Shown here: positions 6,780 to 15,399 of the stretch, in pieces | Position numbering within the stretch: position 1 is the stretch's first letter | Layout: every line of letters begins with the position of its first letter | Origin: an uncultured Bacilli bacterium | GTDB taxonomy: Bacteria; Bacillota_I; Bacilli_A; RF39; UBA660 | NCBI GenBank assembly: GCA_944345045.1 | Contig: CALVMI010000070.1 | Span: 1-17,812, forward strand | Direction of reading: 5' to 3' | DNA: 17,812 nt | The notes under the pieces: model-generated | The model's database searches: none | The model's input: the letters and a program-made list of their open reading frames with translations, nothing else | What the model was told of the DNA's origin: nothing | Position numbers and translations under genes: made by a program

Positions 6780-7728
6780 CTTTTTTCTTTTTGCTTTGTG
6801 ATTTTTTTATCATATGTTTTTGAGTAAATTTTTTAATGGCATTCCAATAAACCGTTGGTTCTTTAGTTTCTGAAGCACCATGGCCAGCATCGTATATAAC
6901 AAGTTTTTCTTTTTTGGAATGACAAGCTGAATAATTTTTTTCTAACATTTCAAAAGGAACAAAGGTATCTTTTGTACCGTGTATAAATAAAACTGGCACT
7001 TTAGTTTTGGATAATTCACTGATCGGACTTTTCGTATGAAAATCATATTTAGCTAAAGTCTTACACCAACTTTCTGCTAAATTTAAAAATGGAAAACTTG
7101 GTAAATTAAATGTTTTTTTCATTTGATATTTAAATGTATCTAGTACACTGGAATATCCACAGTCCTCAATGGCAAAAGTTACACTTTTTGGCAATTTTTT
7201 TCCAATCGTCATCATCACTGTTGCAGCACCCATACTGATTCCATAAAGTCCAATATTTTCTGGCTTTTCTGTTTTATTTAGAAAATGAATCCATTCTTCT
7301 AAATCTTCTGAATCTAATACGCCCATTCCAATATATTTTCCATCACTATTTCCATGCGCTCTTAAATCAATTAAAAGAATATTAAAATTCATTTGATAAA
7401 ATTCGTAAGCTTGATGTAAGACACTTAAATGTGTACTAGCAAAGCCATGTACTAAAATTATCCAATTTTTAGAATTATTACTTTTTATCTTTATACCAAA
7501 TAAGTTTAATTTATCTTTCGAAATAATCTGTACTTCTTTTTTATTTTCATTATACCAATTTCTTTCTATTTCTCTTCTTTTTTTATCTGGTTTATATGAG
7601 GATCTATTATGTGGTTGATTTAAAAGTTGTTCTTTATTTCCTCTTTTAATTGCATAAGAGAAAAAATAATATCCGCCAATCAATAAAATAAGAAGTAAAA
7701 TCACAAATAAAATTAATGCTATATACAT
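6772..7728 (-). CDS. Membrane-anchored alpha/beta hydrolase (serine hydrolase)
   Basis: The 318-residue protein has one N-terminal membrane segment (about 3-25) followed by basic residues, then an alpha/beta-hydrolase domain. Visible motifs, numbered from the ATG at 7726-7728, are the oxyanion-hole LVHGFAS (HG at 94-95), the nucleophile elbow G-I-S165-M-G, the acid D254 in HGTKD, and the catalytic H283 in AGHGAS. The layout resembles Bacillus YqkD-type hydrolases (COG1073), whose substrates are not known. By the positive-inside rule (positive residues after the segment, few before it) the domain may face the cytoplasm, but this is uncertain. A frame extends 30 codons further upstream; AAGGGTG seven nt before this ATG, plus a hydrophobic anchor beginning at once, support the shorter form. 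There is no terminator before the downstream pyruvate:ferredoxin oxidoreductase gene, so some readthrough is possible. Confidence 0.85.
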   Translation of the reverse strand: MYIALILFVILLLILLIGGYYFFSYAIKRGNKEQLLNQPHNRSSYKPDKKRREIERNWYNENKKEVQIISKDKLNLFGIKIKSNNSKNWIILVHGFASTHLSVLHQAYEFYQMNFNILLIDLRAHGNSDGKYIGMGVLDSEDLEEWIHFLNKTEKPENIGLYGISMGAATVMMTIGKKLPKSVTFAIEDCGYSSVLDTFKYQMKKTFNLPSFPFLNLAESWCKTLAKYDFHTKSPISELSKTKVPVLFIHGTKDTFVPFEMLEKNYSACHSKKEKLVIYDAGHGASETKEPTVYWNAIKKFTQKHMIKKSQSKKKKVL

Positions 7729-7743
7729 AGTATCACCCTTTTT

Positions 7744-7749
7744 ATTATA
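7744..7749 (-). promoter_or_regulatory. Probable -10 of the alpha/beta hydrolase gene
   Basis: The minus strand has a perfect TATAAT 15 nt before the ATG at 7728, directly after the terminator of the polysaccharide cluster. There is no clear TGn extension or -35. Placement after a terminator makes a promoter likely here. Confidence 0.5.
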
Positions 7750-7765
7750 ATACATTTTCTTACAA

Positions 7766-7815
7766 TTAAAAAGAAACAGATTATTTGTTGACAACATCTT
7801 TTTCTGTTTCTTTGA
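7766..7815 (-). terminator. Terminator ending the polysaccharide cluster
   Basis: On the minus strand AAAGAAACAGA (7813-7803) pairs perfectly with TCTGTTTCTTT (7780-7770), an 11-bp stem, and is followed by TTAATT. The 22-nt interior can form a small GTTG/CAAC helix. The 5' arm lies within the last codons of the glycosyltransferase gene and the stop codon is in the loop. Confidence 0.75.
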
Positions 7816-8725
7816 CAATATAGATTGGTCTTTTTTTTGTTTCTAAATATGTTTTGGCCAAATATTCGCCGAATATTCCCATAAAAAATAGTTGAATTCC
7901 GCTTACAAAAATAATAATACATGCTAGACTTGGCCAGCCACTTACTGGATCGCCCCAAATAAGTGTTTTACAAATAATTACTATAATCATACTAAAAGCA
8001 ATGAAGCAAAACAAAATTCCTAAAAAAGCTGCAATAGTTAAAGGTACAGTTGTAAATGCTACAATTCCTTCAATAGCATATTTAAAAAGTTTCCAAAATG
8101 ACCATTTTGTTTCTCCGGCCACTCTTTCAACATTTTCAAATTCTAACCATTTTGTTTTGAAGCCAACAAAACTCCAGAGTCCTTTTGAATATCTATTATA
8201 TTCACGACAAGATATAATGGAATTTACCATCTGTCTTGTCATTAAACGATAGTCTCTTGCACCATCTACCATTTCTACTTTGCTCATTTTATTAATTAAC
8301 TTATAAAATCTTCTAGCAAAAAAGCTTCTGATTGGTGGTTCTCCTTTTCTGGTTACTCTTCTAGTACCTACGCAGTCATAATCCTCTTCTTCAATATACT
8401 TAACCATTTCTGGCAGCATTTTAGGTGGATCTTGTAAATCAGCATCCATAAGGGTTACATAGTCGCCTGTCGAATAATCTAAACCAGCAAGCATTGCCGC
8501 TTCTTTACCAAAATTTCTAGAAAAAGAGATATAACGAACTCGATTATCTTTTTTTCTCAATTCTTTAATTATTTCTAAAGTTCTATCTTTTGAGCCATCA
8601 TTTACAAAGATTAGTTCGAATTTATACGATTTCATTTCTTCCATTACTTTTGTTATTTCTTTATAAAATAATGGCAAAGATTCTTCTTCGTTGTAACAAG
8701 ACACTATTACACTAATTTTTTTCAA
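7781..8725 (-). CDS. Polyprenol-phosphate glycosyltransferase, GT2, DPM1/GtrB/CsbB-like
   Basis: A GT2 (GT-A fold) domain fills about residues 1-215, with ISVIVSCYNEE at the start, NDGSKD, the metal/nucleotide-binding D-A-D (94-96) followed by LQDPP, and GETKWSFWKLF. Two membrane segments follow (about 220-252 and 262-287) with a basic C-terminus. This is the architecture of GtrB and CsbB, which transfer a sugar from a nucleotide donor to undecaprenyl phosphate at the inner face of the membrane. The sugar cannot be told from sequence. Start: the frame opens with GTG at 8732-8734, but AGGAT lies only 1 nt before it. The TTG at 8723-8725 is 7 nt after AGGATG and begins exactly at LKKISVIV, so I prefer it (314 residues). 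The gene follows the PTPS-related membrane gene closely, which could use its product as donor, and it ends at a strong terminator. Confidence 0.9.
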   Translation of the reverse strand: MKKISVIVSCYNEEESLPLFYKEITKVMEEMKSYKFELIFVNDGSKDRTLEIIKELRKKDNRVRYISFSRNFGKEAAMLAGLDYSTGDYVTLMDADLQDPPKMLPEMVKYIEEEDYDCVGTRRVTRKGEPPIRSFFARRFYKLINKMSKVEMVDGARDYRLMTRQMVNSIISCREYNRYSKGLWSFVGFKTKWLEFENVERVAGETKWSFWKLFKYAIEGIVAFTTVPLTIAAFLGILFCFIAFSMIIVIICKTLIWGDPVSGWPSLACIIIFVSGIQLFFMGIFGEYLAKTYLETKKRPIYIVKETEKDVVNK

Positions 8726-8743
8726 ATTAATCACATCCTAAAT

Positions 8744-10435
8744 TCATTTTATCATTTTTTGTGATTTTTGCAATTTTTTAATGCCAAAATAGCAAGCAAA
8801 GCCGCCTAAAAATATCAAAGTAAACATAAACAGATAATTAGCAATTTGATCCAATTTTGTTCCTGTATATTTTACTTCAACTCGATAATTTCCATCTACT
8901 ATAATTTGAATAAATCCATTTTCATTTTCCTCGTACTTAATTTTACTTACTTTTCCATTACTATCTTTAAACGATATAGAATATCCAAAGTAAAACAATC
9001 TAGGTAATTCAAGGGTAAGTGGAGTTTGTACATCATATGTTTCGAATAAAAGATACGGTACTTTATTTTCCAACACTTTTATTTTCCCTTCTCCATGTTT
9101 AATTAAAACATCTTGACTGCGATTAGAAAAATAAGTAATATTTTCCAAAGTATTTACTGGTAAATATTCTTTCTGATATCCCATACCGAGGCTATTTAAA
9201 TCATAATTTTGTAGATTCACTTTAACATAATTAATATTAGAAAGTACAAAAAGAATATAAAAACCTGATATAACTATCGACAAAAAACTTCTAATCTTTT
9301 TATCTTCCTTATTAAAAGTCAGAAAGGAAAAAGCAGCTAAAATACTGATTCCAAAACTAATAAAAGTTTCTAAACGCCACGGGAATTGAAGCAATAACAA
9401 AATAGATGGTATTTTCTTCCACGGGAAAAATTCATTAATCATAAGCATTCCTAAGACAGTAAAAATAATTGCACTTTGAATAATCCATTTGTTTTTTTCA
9501 TTGCTAATCTTCTTGTATTTTAAAATACTTATAATAGCTAAATACACCACAAAAATATTTAGAAAAAACATAATATTCGTACTTTCATTTGGCTTCAATA
9601 AAAACAGCTCAAAAAATGAAAGTGCTTCTTGGGAAATGCTATACCCATTCACTACATAATTTGGTAAAAACACAACATAATTTCCAAAGAATTTATGTTC
9701 AAGTAGTGGGATAAGAAAAGGCATGCTTAAAATGAGAATGAAAAAAGAAGAAATACATAACGCAAAAATCCGATCCCTTTTAAAAACTTTTTTCAAATTA
9801 AATAAAAAGCAAACTATAATAAAAATAGTCGTATATACAGCCATAACTAAATGAGAGTGAATTAACCCTAAATATCCTACGGTAAAGCAAAGATAAAACT
9901 TTTTTTTATTATCTTGAAATAAATAATGTAACCCCAATAAAACTAATGGTAAAAAAGTAAATACAAATACTTCTGCTAAAGCATCTCTAACAAAAATATC
10001 GGCAAGATGATAAGGAAACGTCATGTAAAAGAAAGCGGCTAACAAAGCAATTTTTTTATCATGGCTAACTTCTTTAATCAATTTGTACATAAACACACCA
10101 GAAAAATACATAGATAAAAAATGCGTTATTTTTAAAGAATATAAAACATTTAAAGAAAAAAGGGAAAGTCCTTGGGCAAACAATGTTGCAACTATATGTG
10201 TAAATTGAGGATAAAAAATAGGACTACCATAGCCAAAATTATTTGCAATACCAGGAAGTATTTTAGCTTTAAAAATAGTATCTATTGAGTCAATTAAGCC
10301 ATATATATTTGCAACATGATAAGCGGTGTCGTGACCTTCAATATAATATCTAGAAATCCATGGAGTGAAAAGAAGCAATGTTAAAAAGAATATTTTAAAA
10401 TAATTTTTGTCAAGGTTATTCCATATTTTTTTCAT
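8744..10435 (-). CDS. PTPS-related polytopic membrane protein, probable GT-C glycosyltransferase
   Basis: This 563-residue protein has about a dozen hydrophobic segments, an external-looking soluble stretch at about 410-530 and a final membrane segment (about 533-552) with a basic tail. The N-terminal loop has EGHDTAYH (H35, D36) followed by an FGYGSPIFYP pattern, characteristic of the family named '6-pyruvoyl-tetrahydropterin synthase related' (PF10131-like) and related to YfhO. Despite that name, such proteins look like GT-C transferases, using polyprenol-phosphate sugars outside the membrane with an acidic residue in the first loop as catalytic base. The gene overlaps the upstream GT2 gene by 20 nt and is followed within 20 nt by another Und-P-sugar synthase candidate, which supports a donor-acceptor pairing. 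The acceptor is inferred to be the exported polysaccharide or a wall polymer. Start: ATG after AAGGAG at 5 nt. The family call is good; the function is inferred. Confidence 0.75.
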   Translation of the reverse strand: MKKIWNNLDKNYFKIFFLTLLLFTPWISRYYIEGHDTAYHVANIYGLIDSIDTIFKAKILPGIANNFGYGSPIFYPQFTHIVATLFAQGLSLFSLNVLYSLKITHFLSMYFSGVFMYKLIKEVSHDKKIALLAAFFYMTFPYHLADIFVRDALAEVFVFTFLPLVLLGLHYLFQDNKKKFYLCFTVGYLGLIHSHLVMAVYTTIFIIVCFLFNLKKVFKRDRIFALCISSFFILILSMPFLIPLLEHKFFGNYVVFLPNYVVNGYSISQEALSFFELFLLKPNESTNIMFFLNIFVVYLAIISILKYKKISNEKNKWIIQSAIIFTVLGMLMINEFFPWKKIPSILLLLQFPWRLETFISFGISILAAFSFLTFNKEDKKIRSFLSIVISGFYILFVLSNINYVKVNLQNYDLNSLGMGYQKEYLPVNTLENITYFSNRSQDVLIKHGEGKIKVLENKVPYLLFETYDVQTPLTLELPRLFYFGYSISFKDSNGKVSKIKYEENENGFIQIIVDGNYRVEVKYTGTKLDQIANYLFMFTLIFLGGFACYFGIKKLQKSQKMIK

Positions 10436-11354
10436 TTTTTCTCCTTAGCAAATGCAAATACAATTCATAGTTTTGTCTATTCTTTTTAACAATGACGTTT
10501 AAAATAATTCCTGTTATAAAAAGTAAGGATGCAAATAAATAAATAAAACCGCTAACAATAAGTGTTGGAAATCGCAAAACTAAACCCGTTGCAAAATAAT
10601 CCATAAATACAGGAATAACAAGAATGGTTGCAACAATAGCAAATAACAAAGATAAATAGCCAAAAAATTCCAAAGGCTTATAATCTTTAAATAGACTAAT
10701 AATTGTTTTTAACACTTTAACTCCATCTTTATAGGTATTTAACTTAGAAATGCTTCCAAGAGGTCTATCGCGATAATTAACCGGTATTTCTTTTATCTTA
10801 TAATTTTTATCAACTGCAAAAATAGTCATTTCTGTTTCGATTTCAAATCCTTTAGATAATATGGGAAAACCTTTGACAAAATCATAGCTGAATGCTCGAT
10901 ATCCTGTCATAATATCTTTTATTTTGTTGTCAAATAAATGATTAATCAACCAACGAACAATCTTATTTCCTGAATTGTGAAATACTCTTTTATTTTCTTT
11001 AAAATAGGTTGAAGATAAGCGGTCTCCTATTACCATATCTGCCTTACCGTTTAAAATAAGCTCGCACATTTCTTTAGCGTTTTCCGCAGGATATGTATCA
11101 TCTCCATCTACCATCAAATAACAATTTGCATCAATATCTAAAAACATAGAACGAATAACATTTCCTTTACCCTGGCGATACTCATGACGAACAATTGCTC
11201 CGGCTTTTTTTGCAATTATATCTGTTTTGTCTGTCGAATTATTGTCATAAACATAAATGCTAGCTTCAGGTAAAGCTTTTTTATAATCTTCAACAACTTT
11301 TTTTATCGTTTTTGATTCATTGTAACACGGTATTAAAACTGCGATTTTATCCAT
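10416..11354 (-). CDS. Polyprenol-phosphate glycosyltransferase, GT2, DPM1-like
   Basis: The GT2 domain (about 1-215) opens with IAVLIPCYNESKTI and has the DNNSTD nucleotide-binding strand and the metal-binding V-D83-G-D85-D86 motif, followed by MTGYRAFS and the GFEIETEM segment found in dolichol-phosphate-mannose synthase relatives. Two C-terminal membrane segments (about 228-250 and 258-288) precede a basic tail. It probably loads a hexose onto undecaprenyl phosphate. It shares the fold of the enzyme at 7781-8725 but the motif sequences differ (DGDDTYP against DADLQDPP), so the two likely make different lipid-linked sugars. Start: ATG preceded by AGAGGTG. Its own promoter lies 20 to 50 nt upstream, and its stop codon is inside the next gene, so the two are translationally coupled. 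Confidence 0.9.
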   Translation of the reverse strand: MDKIAVLIPCYNESKTIKKVVEDYKKALPEASIYVYDNNSTDKTDIIAKKAGAIVRHEYRQGKGNVIRSMFLDIDANCYLMVDGDDTYPAENAKEMCELILNGKADMVIGDRLSSTYFKENKRVFHNSGNKIVRWLINHLFDNKIKDIMTGYRAFSYDFVKGFPILSKGFEIETEMTIFAVDKNYKIKEIPVNYRDRPLGSISKLNTYKDGVKVLKTIISLFKDYKPLEFFGYLSLLFAIVATILVIPVFMDYFATGLVLRFPTLIVSGFIYLFASLLFITGIILNVIVKKNRQNYELYLHLLRRKNEKNME

Positions 11355-11375
11355 AATGCACCTCTCTTAATATTT

Positions 11376-11404
11376 ATTATACTGATATTTTTTGCGATAT
11401 TCAA
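11376..11404 (-). promoter_or_regulatory. Internal promoter of the polysaccharide cluster
   Basis: On the minus strand TTGAAT (11404-11399), exactly 17 nt, then TATAAT (11381-11376). It is the only two-element promoter I can see in the window. It sits in the 54-nt gap between the large membrane protein and the DPM1-like gene, so the last three genes can be expressed separately from the exporter half. Confidence 0.7.
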
Positions 11405-11408
11405 TTTT

Positions 11409-13475
11409 TTATGATAAAAATAAATTCACACAGGAAAGAACACGGTCTGTAACAATTTTGCCATTGGCATCAACAATTCTTATAAACAGTCTATCCACTT
11501 GCCTAGTATCTATTGTTGCATCCACGAAATAAAATCTACCATCGTTTGTAAGAGGCGTAGTATAAATTATTTCTTCTTGATTATCTTTTATACTAACTAA
11601 CTGTGTTTCAAATCCTTCTACTGACGCATTTTTTGTTTGATTATTTAAACCAATCCAATATGAAATGCTCATGTCTTTCTTTTGAGAAAACTCAATATCT
11701 TTCTCTATAAATTTTTCATAATTATTCACTCTATCAGTGATATTCTTTTCAATTTTAAAAACATACAAATAATTATTATAATTAATGTAACTTGGAATAT
11801 ATGTTCCGTAATAGTCTTTTATAATATATCCGGTTTCATTTAAGTTATCTATGAACGCCTTTAATTCAATTGCATCTCCTAAAGTATATAAATGACTTAC
11901 TGAGTTTAAACGCTCCTCTAACATCTTTTCTGCATATTCTGTTTCAGCAGACATATATAAAGAATACATTGGTAACTCATCATTTAAAAACATCATAAAC
12001 CCAGAATTTGCATTAATAACTCCCCATGCAGAATTTTCTGGAAAGGATATTGGATCATCTTTTTTAAACATTTGTCCTAAGTTATAAACATAGCTATCCA
12101 CGCCATTGCCAAACACATTATTGCTTGACCAATAATCGGCTTTTTCTACATAGTTGTATACATTATAGCCAACGTGATACATAAAACATAAAACAGCTAA
12201 GAAAAATACTATATATTTATGGTTCTTATACATATCATATACAAATATTCCAAAAGCAATAGTGGATAAAATTAGTAAAAATAAGCCATATCTAATATAA
12301 CCTAACACAAAGTTAGACCAAATAACATATAGAACAAAAAGAGAAATCATAAAAATGTATTTTATGGATTTTCCTGTTTTCTTTTGAATTTTTTCAAAAA
12401 TAAATTGAGCAATATAATAAACACTTACAAGATATCCAATTGTCCACATAGGTTCTACTATGCCAATGTCAATTGTTCTTCCTTTATAAAACAGGATAAG
12501 TATTGGCCAAAAAATTCTTTCAATAATATTGGCGGGTCCAAACCTTGTATCCATCCAATTATGATTTCCATACAAATCAGAATGGAAAATCGTATTATAA
12601 AACGGAAAAAAAGGATTACCTGTATCTAAATAAGTAAACAGCATGTAAATGAAAAAAGGAAAAATGAAAATGAAAGCGGCGCAAAAAATAGTGCTAATAC
12701 GAAATTCTTTTCGCTTAGACCAATAATTTATTAAAAATAAAATAAACAGAGCAACAATAAAATAAGCATTTGAAATTTTCGCACAAAAAGCCATTCCAGA
12801 TAACAAAGCCATGTAAATAAACAAATGATTTATATTATAATTTTCTTTACGAATGACATTAGCAAAAATTTCTAAAAGAAAAATAATAGAAAAGTAATCT
12901 ACATAATAGACGTCAACTAAATCCAGAATAGAAAATGTAAAAATACTACTGATTCCTATCAAGCATACAATTACAGAATTTTTTATTCCAAATATTTTTA
13001 CAATTCTTTTTACTTGATAATAAATAATTATTAAGCATATATAGTTAAATATTAAACCGAGCCGATAACCAAAAATTAAACGAAAAGGGTAAAATATGCG
13101 ATCCGTAAAAGAATATGTATATGAATTCACATTACGATTAGGAAAGAAATCTCCTGTCCAAATACTATTAAAAGGATAAACCTGGGAATATAAATGATAA
13201 TTTAAAGTATCATACATTCGGTCAGGAAAAACTATTGTAATTGCAAAAACGCCAAATAGTAAAAGATAAAACAAAATATCTTTTTTTTCAAAGTCATGAA
13301 CAAAATGAATTTTTTTAGAAAATAAATAAAAAATAGGAAGAGATACACAAGTAGAAACAAGCATACTAACAAAATAATTCCATTCAAAAAAATAAGTAAA
13401 GTAGTCATTAATCAAAACAACAATACAAAACGCAAAGAAAATAGCAGTTAGTATATTTATTCTAATTTTTTCCAT
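11409..13475 (-). CDS. Large polytopic membrane protein, probable GT-C glycosyltransferase
   Basis: I do not recognise a named family. The 688-residue protein has about a dozen hydrophobic segments over roughly residues 5-445, then a soluble stretch of about 235 residues. The first large loop contains FPDRMYDTLNYH, with D85, D89 and H94, reminiscent of the acidic loop of GT-C transferases that use polyprenol-phosphate sugars; the C-terminal soluble domain also fits GT-C layout. An O-antigen-polymerase (Wzy) role is the main alternative, but ABC-exported polymers normally lack Wzy and the GT-C-like loop argues against it. Start: the frame opens with ATG at 13479-13481, but AAGGAG touches that codon, whereas the second ATG at 13473-13475 is 6 nt away and is chosen. 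It follows the double GT2 gene by 12 nt. No terminator follows; the next gene has a promoter. Likely role: adding a side sugar to the exported glycan. Confidence 0.65.
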   Translation of the reverse strand: MEKIRINILTAIFFAFCIVVLINDYFTYFFEWNYFVSMLVSTCVSLPIFYLFSKKIHFVHDFEKKDILFYLLLFGVFAITIVFPDRMYDTLNYHLYSQVYPFNSIWTGDFFPNRNVNSYTYSFTDRIFYPFRLIFGYRLGLIFNYICLIIIYYQVKRIVKIFGIKNSVIVCLIGISSIFTFSILDLVDVYYVDYFSIIFLLEIFANVIRKENYNINHLFIYMALLSGMAFCAKISNAYFIVALFILFLINYWSKRKEFRISTIFCAAFIFIFPFFIYMLFTYLDTGNPFFPFYNTIFHSDLYGNHNWMDTRFGPANIIERIFWPILILFYKGRTIDIGIVEPMWTIGYLVSVYYIAQFIFEKIQKKTGKSIKYIFMISLFVLYVIWSNFVLGYIRYGLFLLILSTIAFGIFVYDMYKNHKYIVFFLAVLCFMYHVGYNVYNYVEKADYWSSNNVFGNGVDSYVYNLGQMFKKDDPISFPENSAWGVINANSGFMMFLNDELPMYSLYMSAETEYAEKMLEERLNSVSHLYTLGDAIELKAFIDNLNETGYIIKDYYGTYIPSYINYNNYLYVFKIEKNITDRVNNYEKFIEKDIEFSQKKDMSISYWIGLNNQTKNASVEGFETQLVSIKDNQEEIIYTTPLTNDGRFYFVDATIDTRQVDRLFIRIVDANGKIVTDRVLSCVNLFLS

Positions 13476-13487
13476 ACACATCTCCTT

Positions 13488-15395
13488 TTATTTTAAATGC
13501 CACACATTTTTTAAAAAAGATATTCTCTTTTTTATTTGCTTTTTTTGAAAACTATTTAGACCATAGTGTTCTTCAAAATATTTGTAAATTTTTTCTAATT
13601 CTTTTAAATGTTCATCCTTTTTTGTAATCGAAGATACATTATTTCCGTGAACTCGATAGTAATTTAACGTTTTGTTAGAATAAGCAATTTTTCCTTTTTG
13701 CATAATATTTACATAAAATAGCCAATCCCCTGCCTGTTTAAATTGACCAGATAATTCAAAAAAATCGTGATAATAGTCTTTTTTTATTAAAGTAGAAGAT
13801 ACATTTGCAATAGTGCAATTTAAAAAAGCATAATTTTTGTATTCTTCTTTCCCATCATTCACAAAATCCTGATTCCAATGTTTTGTGTTCATAAAATCGA
13901 TTTCATTTTTTATAGTAGGTAGGGTCATTTTTCCTTCGGCATTAATAAAAGCCGTATCACAATAACTAATAACAATATCCGAATAAGTATTTAATGGTTT
14001 CACGAGATTTTTTAGCATTTTTGAATCACAATAATCGTCCGCTTCTGCAATCCAAACATAATCGCCACAAGCCATTTCAAATCCTTTCTCCCATTGCTTA
14101 AACGCAGAGCCACTATTTTTGGCGTTATATATTTTTCGAATATTGATATAATTTTCTAACAAAGAAACTAACGAATTAATTTCATAACGACTTGTATCTG
14201 TTGAACAATCATCCAATATCAAAATTTCGTATATTTTTATTTTTTGTTTTAAAATGCTGTACAACCTTTGTTTTAAAAATCTTGCATAATTATAATTTGG
14301 AACAACTACTGATATTTTGTATTTAGAAGGTCTCCGTCGTTGGTTTTTAATTACTTCACGAACCAGCATTTTATTTGTTATTTTAGGAATTATCTTTTTT
14401 TTTAAATATTTTTGAAAAAAGTTCAAAAAAGAAATAAGTTGGTTTGCCAAGAAATAATGTCCATTACATTCTAATTTAAATAACAATTTATAATAAATTT
14501 TACTTTTAGTATTTGTTGAATCTAAAAATTCCCAAAAAAAGCTATTTTGACGAATGTTATACTTTGCGGATAACTCATTATATTTTTTTAAATATCTTTT
14601 TCTTTCCTTTCTATTTTTAATTTTCGGGAAAACATATAATAATAAAACAATGATCTGATTATATACAATAGCGTCTTTATAAGCCTCAAAATCTTTTGCC
14701 TTTTTTATTCTTTCTAGAGTACTATCTACGCCAGCAAAAATATCAAATCTTTTTTCGCTAAAGTGAGAATTTTGAATAGAATTTTCCCTTTGAACATAGT
14801 AGTAATAAACATCTGGGACATAAACTATTTTTTTTGCTTCTACTAAAGCCGGGATAACCACAGCAATATCTTCATTTACTTTTCCTTCAGCAAAGGGATA
14901 TTTCTCCATGATTTTTCTTTTGAAAAGTTTATTGCATGCTGAAGCAGCTAAACCATTATGAATAAATCCGATTTTTGTATCTAAATTATTTCCACGACTT
15001 ATTTGAAAAGTTTTGTTTTTTTCATAATAAAGTTTCATATCACAAACAGCTATATCTGCTTTTTCTTTTTGAATAGCATCCATTAATTTTTCATAATAAT
15101 CCGGTTCAATATAATCATCTGAATCAATGTATCCAATATAATCACCATGGCTCTTTTTTAAACCAATATTTCTAGAATAAGACAAACCTTTATTTTCCTG
15201 ATTCTCAATTAAAATAACTTTTGGATTATTTTTATATTCTCTTAATATTTCCAATGATTTATCTGTACTTTTATCATCGATTAAAACCAATTCTAAATTA
15301 GAATACGTTTGATTTAAAATCGAATCAATACATTTTTTTACATATTTCTCAGTATTATATACGCTTACGATTACAGAAATTTTTTCTTTTTCCAT
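13488..15395 (-). CDS. Bifunctional two-domain family 2 glycosyltransferase
   Basis: Two GT-A domains lie in one chain. The first (about 4-225) has ISVIVSVYNTE, IDDKSTD, the metal-binding D91-S-D93-D94 and an NED triplet at 174-176 that fits the usual catalytic-base position. A helical, basic linker (about 225-355) contains no clear membrane segment. The second domain (about 358-570) opens with ISVVVPNYNYA and has LDDCSTD, then E451-A-D453-D454 in place of DxD, and QAGDW near the expected acidic position. The ~75 C-terminal residues are helical and Lys-rich. Such fusions usually polymerise or extend the lipid-linked glycan on the cytoplasmic face, adding two different or alternating sugars. 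Start: ATG with AAAGGAG 7 nt upstream; that site is formed by the last codons of the preceding gene, only 4 nt away, so translation is coupled. Sugar specificity cannot be read from the sequence. Confidence 0.88.
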   Translation of the reverse strand: MEKEKISVIVSVYNTEKYVKKCIDSILNQTYSNLELVLIDDKSTDKSLEILREYKNNPKVILIENQENKGLSYSRNIGLKKSHGDYIGYIDSDDYIEPDYYEKLMDAIQKEKADIAVCDMKLYYEKNKTFQISRGNNLDTKIGFIHNGLAASACNKLFKRKIMEKYPFAEGKVNEDIAVVIPALVEAKKIVYVPDVYYYYVQRENSIQNSHFSEKRFDIFAGVDSTLERIKKAKDFEAYKDAIVYNQIIVLLLYVFPKIKNRKERKRYLKKYNELSAKYNIRQNSFFWEFLDSTNTKSKIYYKLLFKLECNGHYFLANQLISFLNFFQKYLKKKIIPKITNKMLVREVIKNQRRRPSKYKISVVVPNYNYARFLKQRLYSILKQKIKIYEILILDDCSTDTSRYEINSLVSLLENYINIRKIYNAKNSGSAFKQWEKGFEMACGDYVWIAEADDYCDSKMLKNLVKPLNTYSDIVISYCDTAFINAEGKMTLPTIKNEIDFMNTKHWNQDFVNDGKEEYKNYAFLNCTIANVSSTLIKKDYYHDFFELSGQFKQAGDWLFYVNIMQKGKIAYSNKTLNYYRVHGNNVSSITKKDEHLKELEKIYKYFEEHYGLNSFQKKQIKKRISFLKNVWHLK

Positions 15396-15399
15396 GTCT

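Noticed and set aside
7719..7958. 79-codon minus-strand frame across the end of the last glycosyltransferase
   Set aside because: It overlaps the GT2 gene in another frame, spans the terminator and has no ribosome binding site or domain.
11409..13475. Assigning the large membrane protein as a Wzy O-antigen polymerase
   Set aside because: The cluster exports through an ABC transporter, which usually needs no Wzy, and the loop and external domain look more like GT-C; neither is decisive, so it is left unnamed.
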